This document shows, piece by piece, positions 42,529 through 52,772 of a stretch of 64,000 bases of DNA; within the stretch, counting starts at the first letter, position 1; every line of letters starts with the position of its first letter. Origin of the DNA: Salinilacustrithrix flava (GTDB lineage Bacteria > Actinomycetota > Acidimicrobiia > Acidimicrobiales > Salinilacustritrichaceae). The stretch lies in the NCBI RefSeq assembly GCF_041228405.1, contig NZ_CP133888.1:1054001-1118000 (forward strand). The letters run 5' to 3'. The notes beneath the pieces were generated by a model that saw only the letters and a program-made list of their open reading frames with translations, had not been told where the DNA came from and searched no databases. Made by a program: the position numbers and the translations under genes.

Positions 42529-43311
42529 TCAGACCGTGAGGAACGGGCGCATGGCGCGAGCCGTGCCCTCGAGCTCGGTGCGGAACAGCACGTGGGTGGC
42601 GCCGGCGACGACCTCGCGCCGCAGCCGGGAGCCGAAGGCCTGCTCGAGGGCGCTCCGCAGCGCCGGGTTCACGGTCGTCTCCGCCGGGTCGGCCTCGACG
42701 AGCAGCACGTCGCGCTTCGGCAGCGCCGGCAGCGGGCGGCACATCTCGCTGTAGGCCGCGACGACCACCACCGGCGAGAAGCCCATGCGCCATCGGCCGT
42801 CGTCGGCCTGCACGAGGTTGCGGTCGATCTCGGGCGCGAGGTCGGGCTGGGCGCCCTCGTTCGGGAACCAGGTGGCGATCTCGGCCCGGGCCTCGTCCTC
42901 GGTGGCCCAGCCCGGGTCACGGGCGTAGCCGAGGGCGCCGGCCTCGGCGTCGGCCGGGTCGAGCAGCGTCGCCGGGTCCAGCAGCACCAGCCGCCCGACC
43001 CGCTCGGGCGCGAGGGCGAGGAGGTGGAGGGCGAGGTGGCCGCCGAAGGAGTGGCCGACCACGTCGACCTCGTCGACGTCGAAGGCGTCGAGGGTCGTCA
43101 GCAGGTCGGCGACGTGGTCCTCGGTGCGCCACGGCGGCACCGTCGGTGAGCGTCCGTGCCCCCGCAGGTCCGGGCAGACCCACCGGGGACGGTCGACCAG
43201 GCCGGCCAGCCGCTCGAAGCGGGCACCGAACCCGGTGATGCCGTGGATGGCCAGCAGCGGCCGACCGGACGGGGTGCCGTAGGTCTCGACGTGGAGGTCC
43301 TGGGAGCGCAC
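42529..43311 (-). CDS. alpha/beta-fold hydrolase
   Basis: A 260-residue serine hydrolase. The oxyanion segment is AIHGITGFG, the nucleophile elbow VGHSFGGH, the acid Asp in LLVEADPAE, and the His in VAGATHVLF. The group covers esterases, epoxide hydrolases and C-C bond hydrolases; the substrate is unknown. The GTG at 43311 has TAGACC 7 nt upstream, close to the leaderless pattern but ending in C. Confidence 0.88.
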   Translation of the reverse strand: MRSQDLHVETYGTPSGRPLLAIHGITGFGARFERLAGLVDRPRWVCPDLRGHGRSPTVPPWRTEDHVADLLTTLDAFDVDEVDVVGHSFGGHLALHLLALAPERVGRLVLLDPATLLDPADAEAGALGYARDPGWATEDEARAEIATWFPNEGAQPDLAPEIDRNLVQADDGRWRMGFSPVVVVAAYSEMCRPLPALPKRDVLLVEADPAETTVNPALRSALEQAFGSRLRREVVAGATHVLFRTELEGTARAMRPFLTV

Positions 43312-43334
43312 GACTCCCGGTCTACCGCCGCAGC

Positions 43335-43358
43335 CGCGACACCACGACTGCCAGTTCG
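43335..43358. repeat. CTGCCAG-family half repeat, copy 7
   Basis: CGCGACACCACGACTGCCAG followed by TTCG is nearly identical to one arm of copy 3. It lies between the hydrolase start and the stop of the membrane-protein gene upstream of it. Confidence 0.6.
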
Positions 43359-43369
43359 AGGGGAGCGGG

Positions 43370-43969
43370 TCAGAGGACGAGGTCGAGCAGGCCACCACCG
43401 GTGAGGGCGATGACGAGCGTCGGCGGCACGAGGCCGACGAAGGTGGCGCCGAGCACGGTTCGCATCGGCATGCGGGTGAGCCCGCACAGCCAGTCGACGG
43501 GCTGGAGCAGGAACGTGACGCTGCGCAGGGCGACCACGGCCCAGAACCCCCGCTCGCACAGGCGGGCCTCGAGGCGCCGGAGCCGGGGCGGGAGGCGGGC
43601 GAGGAAGGCGTCCCGACCCAGCCGCCGGGCCCCCACGATGCCGATGGTGCTGGCCAGGAAGCCGCCGATCAGGGACAGCACGACGCCGCCCGCGGTGCCG
43701 AACAGGGTGGTGGCCGGCACGACGAACAGCAGGCCGGGCACGTTCAGCGGGACGAGCCCCACCATCAGCCCGAGGAACAGCAGCGGGCCCCACACGCCGG
43801 CACGGTCGATGGTCGCCTGCAGCTCGTCCTGGTCGGTGAAGCGGTCGAGGACGCCGGAGGTCATGACCGCAGCCACCAGGCCGACGATGCCGATCACGAC
43901 CGCGGCACGCAGGAGCCAGCGCCGGGCATGCGCGGACGCGACGGGTCCGGCGGGGGGCGACAGCTCCAT
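43370..43969 (-). CDS. TVP38/TMEM64 (VTT/DedA-like) membrane protein
   Basis: A 199-residue integral membrane protein with about five helices. The re-entrant loop region FVVPATTLFGTAGGVVLSLIG and the following FLASTIGIVGARRLGRD match the VTT (SNARE-associated Golgi protein) domain. Bacterial relatives move or flip lipid carriers. The start at ATG 43969 avoids a longer N-terminal extension rich in Pro and Gly. It is divergent from the 2OG oxygenase gene. Confidence 0.82.
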   Translation of the reverse strand: MELSPPAGPVASAHARRWLLRAAVVIGIVGLVAAVMTSGVLDRFTDQDELQATIDRAGVWGPLLFLGLMVGLVPLNVPGLLFVVPATTLFGTAGGVVLSLIGGFLASTIGIVGARRLGRDAFLARLPPRLRRLEARLCERGFWAVVALRSVTFLLQPVDWLCGLTRMPMRTVLGATFVGLVPPTLVIALTGGGLLDLVL

Positions 43970-44017
43970 GTTGCGGTGTTCGCCACCACGTCCAGGTGTT
44001 CCTGCCGGTAACAGAAG

Positions 44018-44023
44018 TACGGT
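44018..44023 (+). promoter_or_regulatory. leaderless -10 box TACGGT
   Basis: TACGGT with 7 nt to the GTG at 44031. The upstream ACAGAAGTA is also found ahead of the FKBP gene (about 45490). Confidence 0.5.
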
Positions 44024-44030
44024 CGGGCCG

Positions 44031-45035
44031 GTGACCGACGAGATCCTCGACGTGGACCTGCTGGCCTTCGAGCGGGGCGACGCCACCCAGCGCCGGGCGG
44101 TGGTCGACGGGGTGATGCGCAGCTTGGCGACCGGCTTCGTCTACACCGCCACCGACCTGTCCGAGACCATGCTCGACGACGCCTACGGGATGCTGCGGCA
44201 GTTCTTCGAGCTCGACCAGGCGCGCAAGGACGCCTGGATCGCGCCCGGCACCCACGGCCAGGCCGGCTACACCGGTCTGCTGGTCGAGACCGCCGCCACC
44301 TCCGAGGTGCCGGACTGGAAGGAGATGCTCAACTGGGGACCCACCGTCCCCGAGGGGCACCCGATGCGGCGCAAGTACCCGCACCGGTTCCACGACCCGG
44401 TGCTGCCCGAGGCCGACGTCCCGGGCATCACGGCGGTGCTCACCGAGTTCCACGAGCGCGTCTTCGACACCCAGCGCCGGTTCCTGCGCATCATCGCCCT
44501 CGGCCTCGGGGCCCACGAGGCGCTGTTCGAGGACCTGCTGAAGGACGGCCCCGTCCTCAACCGGGCCATCCGCTACCCACCGATGTCGTCGGCGCCCGAG
44601 GCCCCGCACGAGTGGGCCGGCGCCCACGCCGACATCAACCTCACCACGGTCCTGCCCCGGGCCACCGAGAAGGGCCTGCAGGTCCGGACCAAGGCGGCCA
44701 CCGAGGACACCGCCGCCGTCTGGGTCGACGCCGCGCCCCCGGAGGGCCACGTGATCCTCAACACCGGGATCATGCTCGAGCGGATGTCGAACGGGATCAT
44801 CCCGTCGGGCTGGCACCGGGTCGTGGCCGACGCCGACCCTGTCGCCGGGAACTGGGACGGCGAGCGCTACTCGGTGGTGCAGTTCTGCCACCCGACGCCC
44901 TGGACGATCCTGGCCCCGCTGCCCTCCACGGTCACGCCGGACACGCCCGCCCGCTTCGCCGGCATCGAGGCCGCCGACCTGCTCGACCAGGTCCTGTACG
45001 AGATCAACCTGGTCGAGGACGCCCGCCGCGTCTGA
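44031..45035 (+). CDS. 2-oxoglutarate/Fe(II)-dependent oxygenase (IPNS-like)
   Basis: A 334-residue enzyme of the isopenicillin-N-synthase/gibberellin-oxidase type. The double-stranded beta-helix carries the Fe(II) ligands HADIN (His, Asp) and GWHRVV (His). RYSVVQF supplies the Arg/Ser that bind the 2-oxoglutarate carboxylate. The N-terminal DIOX_N region is normal. It would hydroxylate or desaturate a small molecule. GTG 44031 is fixed by TACGGT 7 nt before it. A strong GC hairpin follows the stop. Confidence 0.9.
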   Translation: MTDEILDVDLLAFERGDATQRRAVVDGVMRSLATGFVYTATDLSETMLDDAYGMLRQFFELDQARKDAWIAPGTHGQAGYTGLLVETAATSEVPDWKEMLNWGPTVPEGHPMRRKYPHRFHDPVLPEADVPGITAVLTEFHERVFDTQRRFLRIIALGLGAHEALFEDLLKDGPVLNRAIRYPPMSSAPEAPHEWAGAHADINLTTVLPRATEKGLQVRTKAATEDTAAVWVDAAPPEGHVILNTGIMLERMSNGIIPSGWHRVVADADPVAGNWDGERYSVVQFCHPTPWTILAPLPSTVTPDTPARFAGIEAADLLDQVLYEINLVEDARRV

Positions 45036-45064
45036 GCCGTCCGCTCACGTCCCCGGACGCGCCA

Positions 45065-45090
45065 CCGGCGCCGGCAGGAGCCGGCGCCGG
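45065..45090. terminator. GC-rich hairpin between 2OG oxygenase and hup
   Basis: CCGGCGCCGGC (45065-45075) and GCCGGCGCCGG (45080-45090) form a perfect 11-bp stem with loop AGGA, between convergent genes. There is no T-tract, so a factor-assisted or I-shaped bidirectional terminator is likely. Confidence 0.7.
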
Positions 45091-45120
45091 AGCGATCGTG
45101 CGTTCGCTTCGCAGGTGGCG

Positions 45121-45396
45121 TCAGGAGTTGACGGCGTCCTTGAAGCTCTTGCCGACCTTCACCTTGGGCACGTCGGCCGCGGCGATCTGCAGCGGCTCGC
45201 CGGTCTGGGGGTTCTTGCCCGTGCGCGCGGCGCGGTGCCCCTTTTCGAAGGTGAGGAAGCCGGGCAGGGAGACCTTGTTCCCCGACTTCACCTCGGCGAC
45301 GATGGTGTCCTCGAAGGCCGAGACGACGGCGGAGACCTGCGACTTCGGCAGCTCCGTGTCGGCGGCCAGCTTCTCGATGAGCTCTGACTTGTTCAT
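45121..45396 (-). CDS. hup: HU-family histone-like DNA-binding protein
   Basis: A 91-residue HU protein that binds and bends DNA to compact the nucleoid. NKSELIEKLA starts the helical dimerisation part. GFLTFEKGHRAARTGKNPQTGEP includes the DNA-contacting arm with the Pro that intercalates, and KVKVGKSFKDAV ends it. It lacks the Lys/Ala-rich tail found in mycobacterial HupB. TTGGAGGA lies about 8 nt before the ATG. The gene probably has a leader promoter, unlike many neighbours. Confidence 0.95.
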   Translation of the reverse strand: MNKSELIEKLAADTELPKSQVSAVVSAFEDTIVAEVKSGNKVSLPGFLTFEKGHRAARTGKNPQTGEPLQIAAADVPKVKVGKSFKDAVNS

Positions 45397-45526
45397 GGGT
45401 GTTGTCCTCCAAGGGTTGGGCCCGGTGTCCAGTCTCGGCGGTGATCAGCGGAAAAGCGCGGATCCCTGCTGGATAGTGGCCGGGCCAGTGACAGAAGTAT
45501 GGGATCGCCGGGCCGGTCCGAGGTCC

Positions 45527-45532
45527 TAGCCT
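45527..45532 (+). promoter_or_regulatory. leaderless -10 box TAGCCT
   Basis: TAGCCT with 6 nt to the ATG at 45539. Confidence 0.5.
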
Positions 45533-45538
45533 CGGGGG

Positions 45539-45919
45539 ATGGCCGACTCCGAGAAGCCCCATGTCTACGTGCCTCCGGGCGAGATCCCACCCATCAAGCT
45601 GATCGTGGAGGACCTCGAGGAGGGCGACGGACCCACCGCCGCCAGCGGCGACACGGTCGACGTCCACTACGTCGGGGTGTCCTGGAAGACCCGCCAGCAG
45701 TTCGATGCGTCGTGGGATCGGGGCGAGCCGTTCTCGTTCCGACTCGGTGCCGGCATGGTCATCAGCGGCTGGGACGAGGGCGTGCAGGGCATGAAGGTCG
45801 GCGGCCGCCGCCGCCTCGTGCTGCCGCCGGACAAGGCCTACGGCAAGCAGGGCGCCGGCGGGGTCATCGGCCCCAACGAGACGCTCGTCTTCGTGGTCGA
45901 CCTCCTCGGGGTGCGCTGA
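45539..45919 (+). CDS. FKBP-type peptidyl-prolyl cis-trans isomerase
   Basis: A 126-residue single FKBP domain with typical segments GDTVDVHYVG, FDASWDRGEPFSFRLG, VISGWDEGVQGMKVGGRRRLVLPP and the IGPNETLVFVVDLL end. It speeds proline isomerisation during protein folding. No signal peptide, so cytosolic. It is followed after 3 nt by the PPOX gene on the same strand and probably co-transcribed with it. Confidence 0.93.
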   Translation: MADSEKPHVYVPPGEIPPIKLIVEDLEEGDGPTAASGDTVDVHYVGVSWKTRQQFDASWDRGEPFSFRLGAGMVISGWDEGVQGMKVGGRRRLVLPPDKAYGKQGAGGVIGPNETLVFVVDLLGVR

Positions 45920-45922
45920 GCC

Positions 45923-46384
45923 GTGCCCACCGCCGCCCGCGACACCCCCGTCGGCCGGGACGAGCTGCTCGACTTCGTCCGGCCCCGGCACCACCTGGTC
46001 CTGGGCACCACCCGCCAGGACGGGCGGGTCCAGCTCAGCCCGGTCACCGGGGGCGTCGACGCCCAGGGCCGCGTCGTCGTGTCCAGCTACCCGGACCGGG
46101 CCAAGACCGCCAACCTCCGGCGCGATCCCCGAGCCACCGTGCTGTTCCTGTCCGACGACTTCGATGACGAGTGGGTGCAGGTCCACGGCACCGGCGAGGT
46201 CCTCGACCTGCCCGACGCGCTCGAGCCGCTGTGCGACTACTACCGCAGCATCAGCGGCGAGCACCCGGACTGGGACGAGTACCGCACGGCCATGCAGCGC
46301 CAGGGCAAGGTCCTGCTGCGCATCACCATCGAGGACTGGGGTCCGGTCAGCCGGGGCGGCTTCCCACCACGCCTGCTCGACTGA
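45923..46384 (+). CDS. PPOX-class F420/FMN-dependent oxidoreductase
   Basis: A 153-residue split beta-barrel flavin or F420 protein. HHLVLGTTRQDGRVQLSPVT and VVVSSYPDRAKTANLRRDPRATVLF are the usual cofactor-binding stretches, followed by WVQVHGTGEVLDL. In actinobacteria this subgroup generally uses F420 (known for the family; not provable here). GTG start, 3 nt after the FKBP stop. A palindrome immediately downstream belongs to the TetR promoter or is its terminator. Confidence 0.88.
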   Translation: MPTAARDTPVGRDELLDFVRPRHHLVLGTTRQDGRVQLSPVTGGVDAQGRVVVSSYPDRAKTANLRRDPRATVLFLSDDFDDEWVQVHGTGEVLDLPDALEPLCDYYRSISGEHPDWDEYRTAMQRQGKVLLRITIEDWGPVSRGGFPPRLLD

Positions 46385-46386
46385 AC

Positions 46387-46418
46387 CTGGCACGTCTGCC
46401 AACTGGCAGGCGTGCCAG
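46387..46418. promoter_or_regulatory. TetR-type operator palindrome
   Basis: CTGGCACGTCTGCCA (46387-46401) and TGGCAGGCGTGCCAG (46404-46418) are 15-bp arms with one mismatch around AC. It ends 9 nt before the TAGCGT box of the TetR gene and covers its -35 region, as expected for autorepression. Its TGCCA/TGGCA core also resembles the dispersed palindrome family, so a terminator role for the PPOX gene is the alternative. Confidence 0.65.
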
Positions 46419-46427
46419 TTGACCTCC

Positions 46428-46433
46428 TAGCGT
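46428..46433 (+). promoter_or_regulatory. leaderless -10 box TAGCGT
   Basis: TAGCGT with 6 nt to the ATG at 46440. Confidence 0.5.
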
Positions 46434-46439
46434 CGCTGC

Positions 46440-47087
46440 ATGGACGGCGGGCTCCGGGAGCAGAAGAAGGCGCGCACGCGCGAGCGCCTCGTGAAGATCG
46501 CGCTGTCGCTGTTCGAGGAGCGGGGCTTCGACGAGGTCACGGTCGAGGAGATCGCCGACGCGGCCATGGTGTCGCCCCGCACCTTCTACCGGTACTTCGG
46601 CACCAAGGAGGCCGTCCTCTACGACGGCCAGGACGACCAGCTGGCGCTGCTGCACGACGTCATCACCTCCCAGCCCCCGGAGGAGCCCCCGCTGGCCGCC
46701 ATCCGGGCCGGCGTGCTCGTGCTGGCCCGCCAGGCGGCGGCGACCGCCGAGCTCAGCCTGCGGCGGGCCCGGATCACCGGGTCGACCTCCAGCCTCGGCG
46801 AGTACCAGCGCACCGCCCTGGCGCCCCGCTGGGAGGACGCCCTCACCCGAGCGGTTGCCGAGCGGCTCGGCGTCGACCCCGCCACCGACGTGCGCCCGCT
46901 CCTGCTCGCCGGCATCGGCCTCACCGTGATGGGCGCAGTCCACGAGACCTTCCGGCGCGATGGCACGGCCGACCTCGAGGGCGTGGTCCTCGCCCGCTTC
47001 GCCGACCTCACCGACCTCGTCGCCGAGCAGTCGATCGCCCCGCACGCCAGGCAGGCGGCGACCGAGCCCCGGGCCGGCGCCCGGTGA
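46440..47087 (+). CDS. TetR family transcriptional regulator
   Basis: A 215-residue repressor. The N-terminal helix-turn-helix is RTRERLVKIALSLFEERGFDEVT followed by EEIADAAMVSPRTFYRYFGTKEAVL, all features of TetR. The C-terminal ligand/dimer domain is helical and unlike any I can name. It is probably autoregulated through the palindrome at 46387-46418. Its stop overlaps the next start (GTGA), so the SRPBCC protein is made with it and may handle the same ligand. Confidence 0.92.
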   Translation: MDGGLREQKKARTRERLVKIALSLFEERGFDEVTVEEIADAAMVSPRTFYRYFGTKEAVLYDGQDDQLALLHDVITSQPPEEPPLAAIRAGVLVLARQAAATAELSLRRARITGSTSSLGEYQRTALAPRWEDALTRAVAERLGVDPATDVRPLLLAGIGLTVMGAVHETFRRDGTADLEGVVLARFADLTDLVAEQSIAPHARQAATEPRAGAR

Positions 47088-47530
47088 GCCAGCACCCTCC
47101 CTTCGAGCGGACCGACCTGCCCCGTGCCACCGCGGTGGTCGCCGCGCCGGTGGCCGACGTCTACGCCGTCGTGACCGACGTGACCAGCTGGCCGTCGTGG
47201 ATGCCCGACGTGCTCGAGCCCGTCATCGCCAAGGGCGACGACCGCTACCTCTTCCGCCGCGAGCACAACGGTCGCACCGACCACAACGAGGGCCTGGTGA
47301 TCGTCCGCGGGCCGACCCACACCTTCGGCGTGCAGATCGACGCCATCGACCGCGTCTGGTTCCGCACCCGTCCCAGCTCGACGGGCACCAAGGTCGACAT
47401 CGTGCTCGAGCCAGTCGGGGCCGCGCCCTGGCGGCAGCGCCTGCGCGGACGCCGTCGGCGCCTCGAGCAGGAGCGCTGGGTCCAGGACGCGCTCAGCGGG
47501 CTCGCCGACCACGCGACCCCCGACGCCTGA
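47084..47530 (+). CDS. SRPBCC (polyketide cyclase/START-like) protein
   Basis: A 148-residue START/Bet v1-like protein: RATAVVAAPVADVYAVVTDVTSWPSWMPDV is the usual first strand and helix pair, and DIVLEPVGAAPWRQRLRG precedes the C-terminal helix. These proteins bind hydrophobic ligands in a deep cavity. It is coupled to the TetR gene by a GTGA overlap. Its stop is 3 nt from the convergent methyltransferase stop. Confidence 0.85.
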   Translation: MSQHPPFERTDLPRATAVVAAPVADVYAVVTDVTSWPSWMPDVLEPVIAKGDDRYLFRREHNGRTDHNEGLVIVRGPTHTFGVQIDAIDRVWFRTRPSSTGTKVDIVLEPVGAAPWRQRLRGRRRRLEQERWVQDALSGLADHATPDA

Positions 47531-47533
47531 CGA

Positions 47534-48652
47534 TCAGCGCCGGCGGCCTCGCAGCACCACGAAGCGGGGATCGGAGCCGACGACGGCGACGTCGTCGAAC
47601 CAGCGACGCAGCGCGACGTGGTGGCCGAGGTGGCGGTTGGCCACCACGGTGAGGGTGCCCCCGGGGCGGAGCACCCGCTGGGCCCCGGCGAACATCCGGT
47701 AGGCCACGGACGTCGTGCGGGCGCCGCCGGCGTGGAACGGCGGGTTGCACAGCACGACGTCGGCCGACGCGTCCGCCACACCGTCGAGCACGTCGGTGAC
47801 GTGGAAGGTCGCGTCCGAGGCCACGGCACCCACCGTCTGGCGAGCGGCGGCCACGGCGCGGAACGAGTCGTCGCAGCACACCAGCGCCACGTCGGGGTGG
47901 CGGTGGGCGACGGTGGCGGCGACGACGCCGGTGCCGCACCCGAGGTCCACGACGACCGCGCCCGGCTCCTGATCGGGGAGGTGGGCCAGGAGCAGCCGGG
48001 TACCGGGGTCCATGCCACTGGCGGAGAACACGCCGGGCAGGCCGGTGACCTCGAGGCCCTCCGGCGTCGCCCACCGCAGCGGGGCCGGACCGGGGCCGGG
48101 CTCGAGCGCCGGATCCACCGAGGCGAGCAGGAGGCGGGCCTTCTTGCGCGCCCGTGAGGTGGGCGTGGGGCCGATCGCCCCCTCGAAGGCGGCGATGGTG
48201 GACCGGTGCACCGCCTTGGTCATGCCGGCGCCGACGACGACGGACCCTGCGTGCAGGAGCGGGCGGAGGCGGTGGAGCTCGTCCTCGAGCACCGCGAGCG
48301 TGCGCGGCACCTTCACCACGACGACGTCGACCGGTCCGACGGGGTCCGAGGTGCTCGGCACGAAGGTGACGGTCGACGGGTCGATGCCGTTGCGCTCGAG
48401 GTTGGCCCGGGTCGCGGCCATGGTGACGACCGAGTCCGTCCAGGACGTCGGGTGGTGCGCGGCCAGCGCCGTGGCCAGCGCCCCGTGCGCGTCGTCGACC
48501 ACGAGCCACCGGTCGCCGGCGGCCCCGACCTCGGCGAGGTGGGCGAGCGCGAGCTCGTCGGCGGCATCCCACGCCCGGAGCGGCTCGCCCGGGTCGTGGT
48601 GGGCTCGCTCGAGGGTGAACGTGCCCTGGGGCACCGTCAATATGTGATCCAC
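47534..48652 (-). CDS. RsmC/RlmG-like rRNA guanine methyltransferase
   Basis: A 372-residue protein with a degenerate N-terminal methyltransferase-like half and an active C-terminal half. The latter has VVDLGCGTGVVAATVA as SAM loop and VVLCNPPFHAGG, the NPPF motif of N2-guanine or N6-adenine methyltransferases. Two-domain RsmC/RlmG enzymes methylate guanines of 16S or 23S rRNA. The GTG at 48652 gives the usual MDHILTVP start. It is divergent from the SNF2 gene, with 49 nt between starts. Confidence 0.88.
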   Translation of the reverse strand: MDHILTVPQGTFTLERAHHDPGEPLRAWDAADELALAHLAEVGAAGDRWLVVDDAHGALATALAAHHPTSWTDSVVTMAATRANLERNGIDPSTVTFVPSTSDPVGPVDVVVVKVPRTLAVLEDELHRLRPLLHAGSVVVGAGMTKAVHRSTIAAFEGAIGPTPTSRARKKARLLLASVDPALEPGPGPAPLRWATPEGLEVTGLPGVFSASGMDPGTRLLLAHLPDQEPGAVVVDLGCGTGVVAATVAHRHPDVALVCCDDSFRAVAAARQTVGAVASDATFHVTDVLDGVADASADVVLCNPPFHAGGARTTSVAYRMFAGAQRVLRPGGTLTVVANRHLGHHVALRRWFDDVAVVGSDPRFVVLRGRRR

Positions 48653-48688
48653 GACCACGAGTGTGGCCGCGTTGTCTCTGTCCCTCAG

Positions 48689-48694
48689 TACCGT
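48689..48694 (+). promoter_or_regulatory. leaderless -10 box TACCGT
   Basis: TACCGT with 7 nt to the ATG at 48702. Confidence 0.5.
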
Positions 48695-48701
48695 CGACCG
48701 G

Positions 48702-51478
<2,777 letters not shown>

Positions 51479-51479
<1 letters not shown>

Positions 51480-52669
51480 TGGCACGGGACTTCGGCACGA
51501 CGTGGTGGGGGCAGGCCTGGCTCGACGCGCTCGAGGGCATCGCCGGGGGCAGCGGCGGTCGGCTGGCGCGCGGTCGCCGCTGGGCCAAGGCCAACCGGGG
51601 CGCCGACCTCCACATCGAGCCCGGCGGGGTGAACGCCTGGGTCCAGGCCGACCGCGACGAGCCCCACGAGGTCCACGTCGGCATCCGGGCGTTCCGCGAC
51701 GACGAGTGGGACACGGTGCTCGACGCCATCGCGTCCAAGGCCGCCCACGCCGCCGCCCTGCTCGACGGCGAGCTCGACCCTGCGGTGGTGCGCGACGCCG
51801 AGGCCGTCGAGGTCGACCTGCTGCCCCGACCGCGGGACCTGCACACGGTCTGCACGTGCGCCGACGACGTCGAGCCGTGCGAGCACGCCGCTGCGGCCTG
51901 CTACCTGCTCGCCGACGCCCTCGACGCCGACCCGTTCGTGCTGCTGCTGCTGCGGGGCCGGCGGCGGGACGAGGTGCTGGACCAGGTCCGCCGGCGCCGG
52001 GGCGGGCTGCCGGCGATCGACGAGGCCGAGGAAGCGGCGCCGCCGCCCGCCCCGGAGGGCATCGACGCCGCCGAGGCCTGGAGCCGGGACCTGCTCCCGC
52101 TCCCGCTCGTGCCCCTGGTCGCCCACGCCCCCAGCCGCCCCGCGGCGTGGCCCAGCGACCCGCCCGCCCACGCGCCCTTCGACGGGAGCGGCCTGCGGGC
52201 CCTGGTGGCCGACGCCGCCCGTCGGGCCTGGGAGCTGTGCGCCGGCACCGTCGACACCGGCCTGGAGCTGGACGAGCGCGCCGACCTCGCCCGCCGCGTC
52301 ATCGGCGCGCCGCCCGCGCTGAAGCAGCGGTTGGCCGAGCACAGCGGCGTCGCGCCCGTCGACCTCGACGTCCTCGGCGCGGCCTGGCAGTTCGGCGGCG
52401 CCGCAGGCGTTCGGGCGCACGACGAGCCCCGCTGGAACCCCCCGCCGCTCGACATGGCACGCGCCCGCGACCTGCTGATCGAGGCCGGCATGCCGGCCCG
52501 CCGGGTCCACGTGTCCGGCAACCGGGTCACGGGCGAGGGGCGCCTGCAGCTGCGACGCAGCCGGGACGGCCGCTGGTACCTGTTCACGAAGGCGACGGGA
52601 CGGTGGGCGATGGCCGCCCCGCCCGAGGACGACGTCGACGACCTGCTCGACCACGACCTGACGTCCTGA
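51479..52669 (+). CDS. SWIM zinc-finger protein
   Basis: A 396-residue protein starting FGTTWWGQAWLDALE, the usual opening of bacterial SWIM proteins. A SWIM zinc finger CxCx(n)CxH lies near residues 123-137 (CTCADDVEPCEH). The rest is helical, and the C-terminus ends in a strand-rich QLRRSRDGRWYLF segment. It is nearly always paired with SNF2 helicases, presumably as a DNA- or protein-binding partner. The start overlaps the helicase stop (TGATG). Confidence 0.9.
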
Positions 52670-52694
52670 GCCCAGGGAGGAGGCCGGCCCCCGC

Positions 52695-52715
52695 TGGTCG
52701 AATCCCTCGACCGGG
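52695..52715 (+). terminator. short hairpin after the SWIM gene
   Basis: GGTCGA and TCGACC pair around ATCCC, with further GCTGGT/ACCAGC pairing outside. It lies about 26 nt after the SWIM stop and separates the SNF2-SWIM pair from the caspase gene. No T-tract. Confidence 0.45.
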
Positions 52716-52772
52716 AACCAGCCGGCGCCAGTCGCCCGGCACCAGACGAGCGCCGGGGGTCAACGCTTGGTC

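Noticed and set aside
52697..52713. tRNA fragment suggested by GGTCGAATCCC
   Set aside because: Resembles a T-loop by chance; no acceptor or anticodon arm around it.
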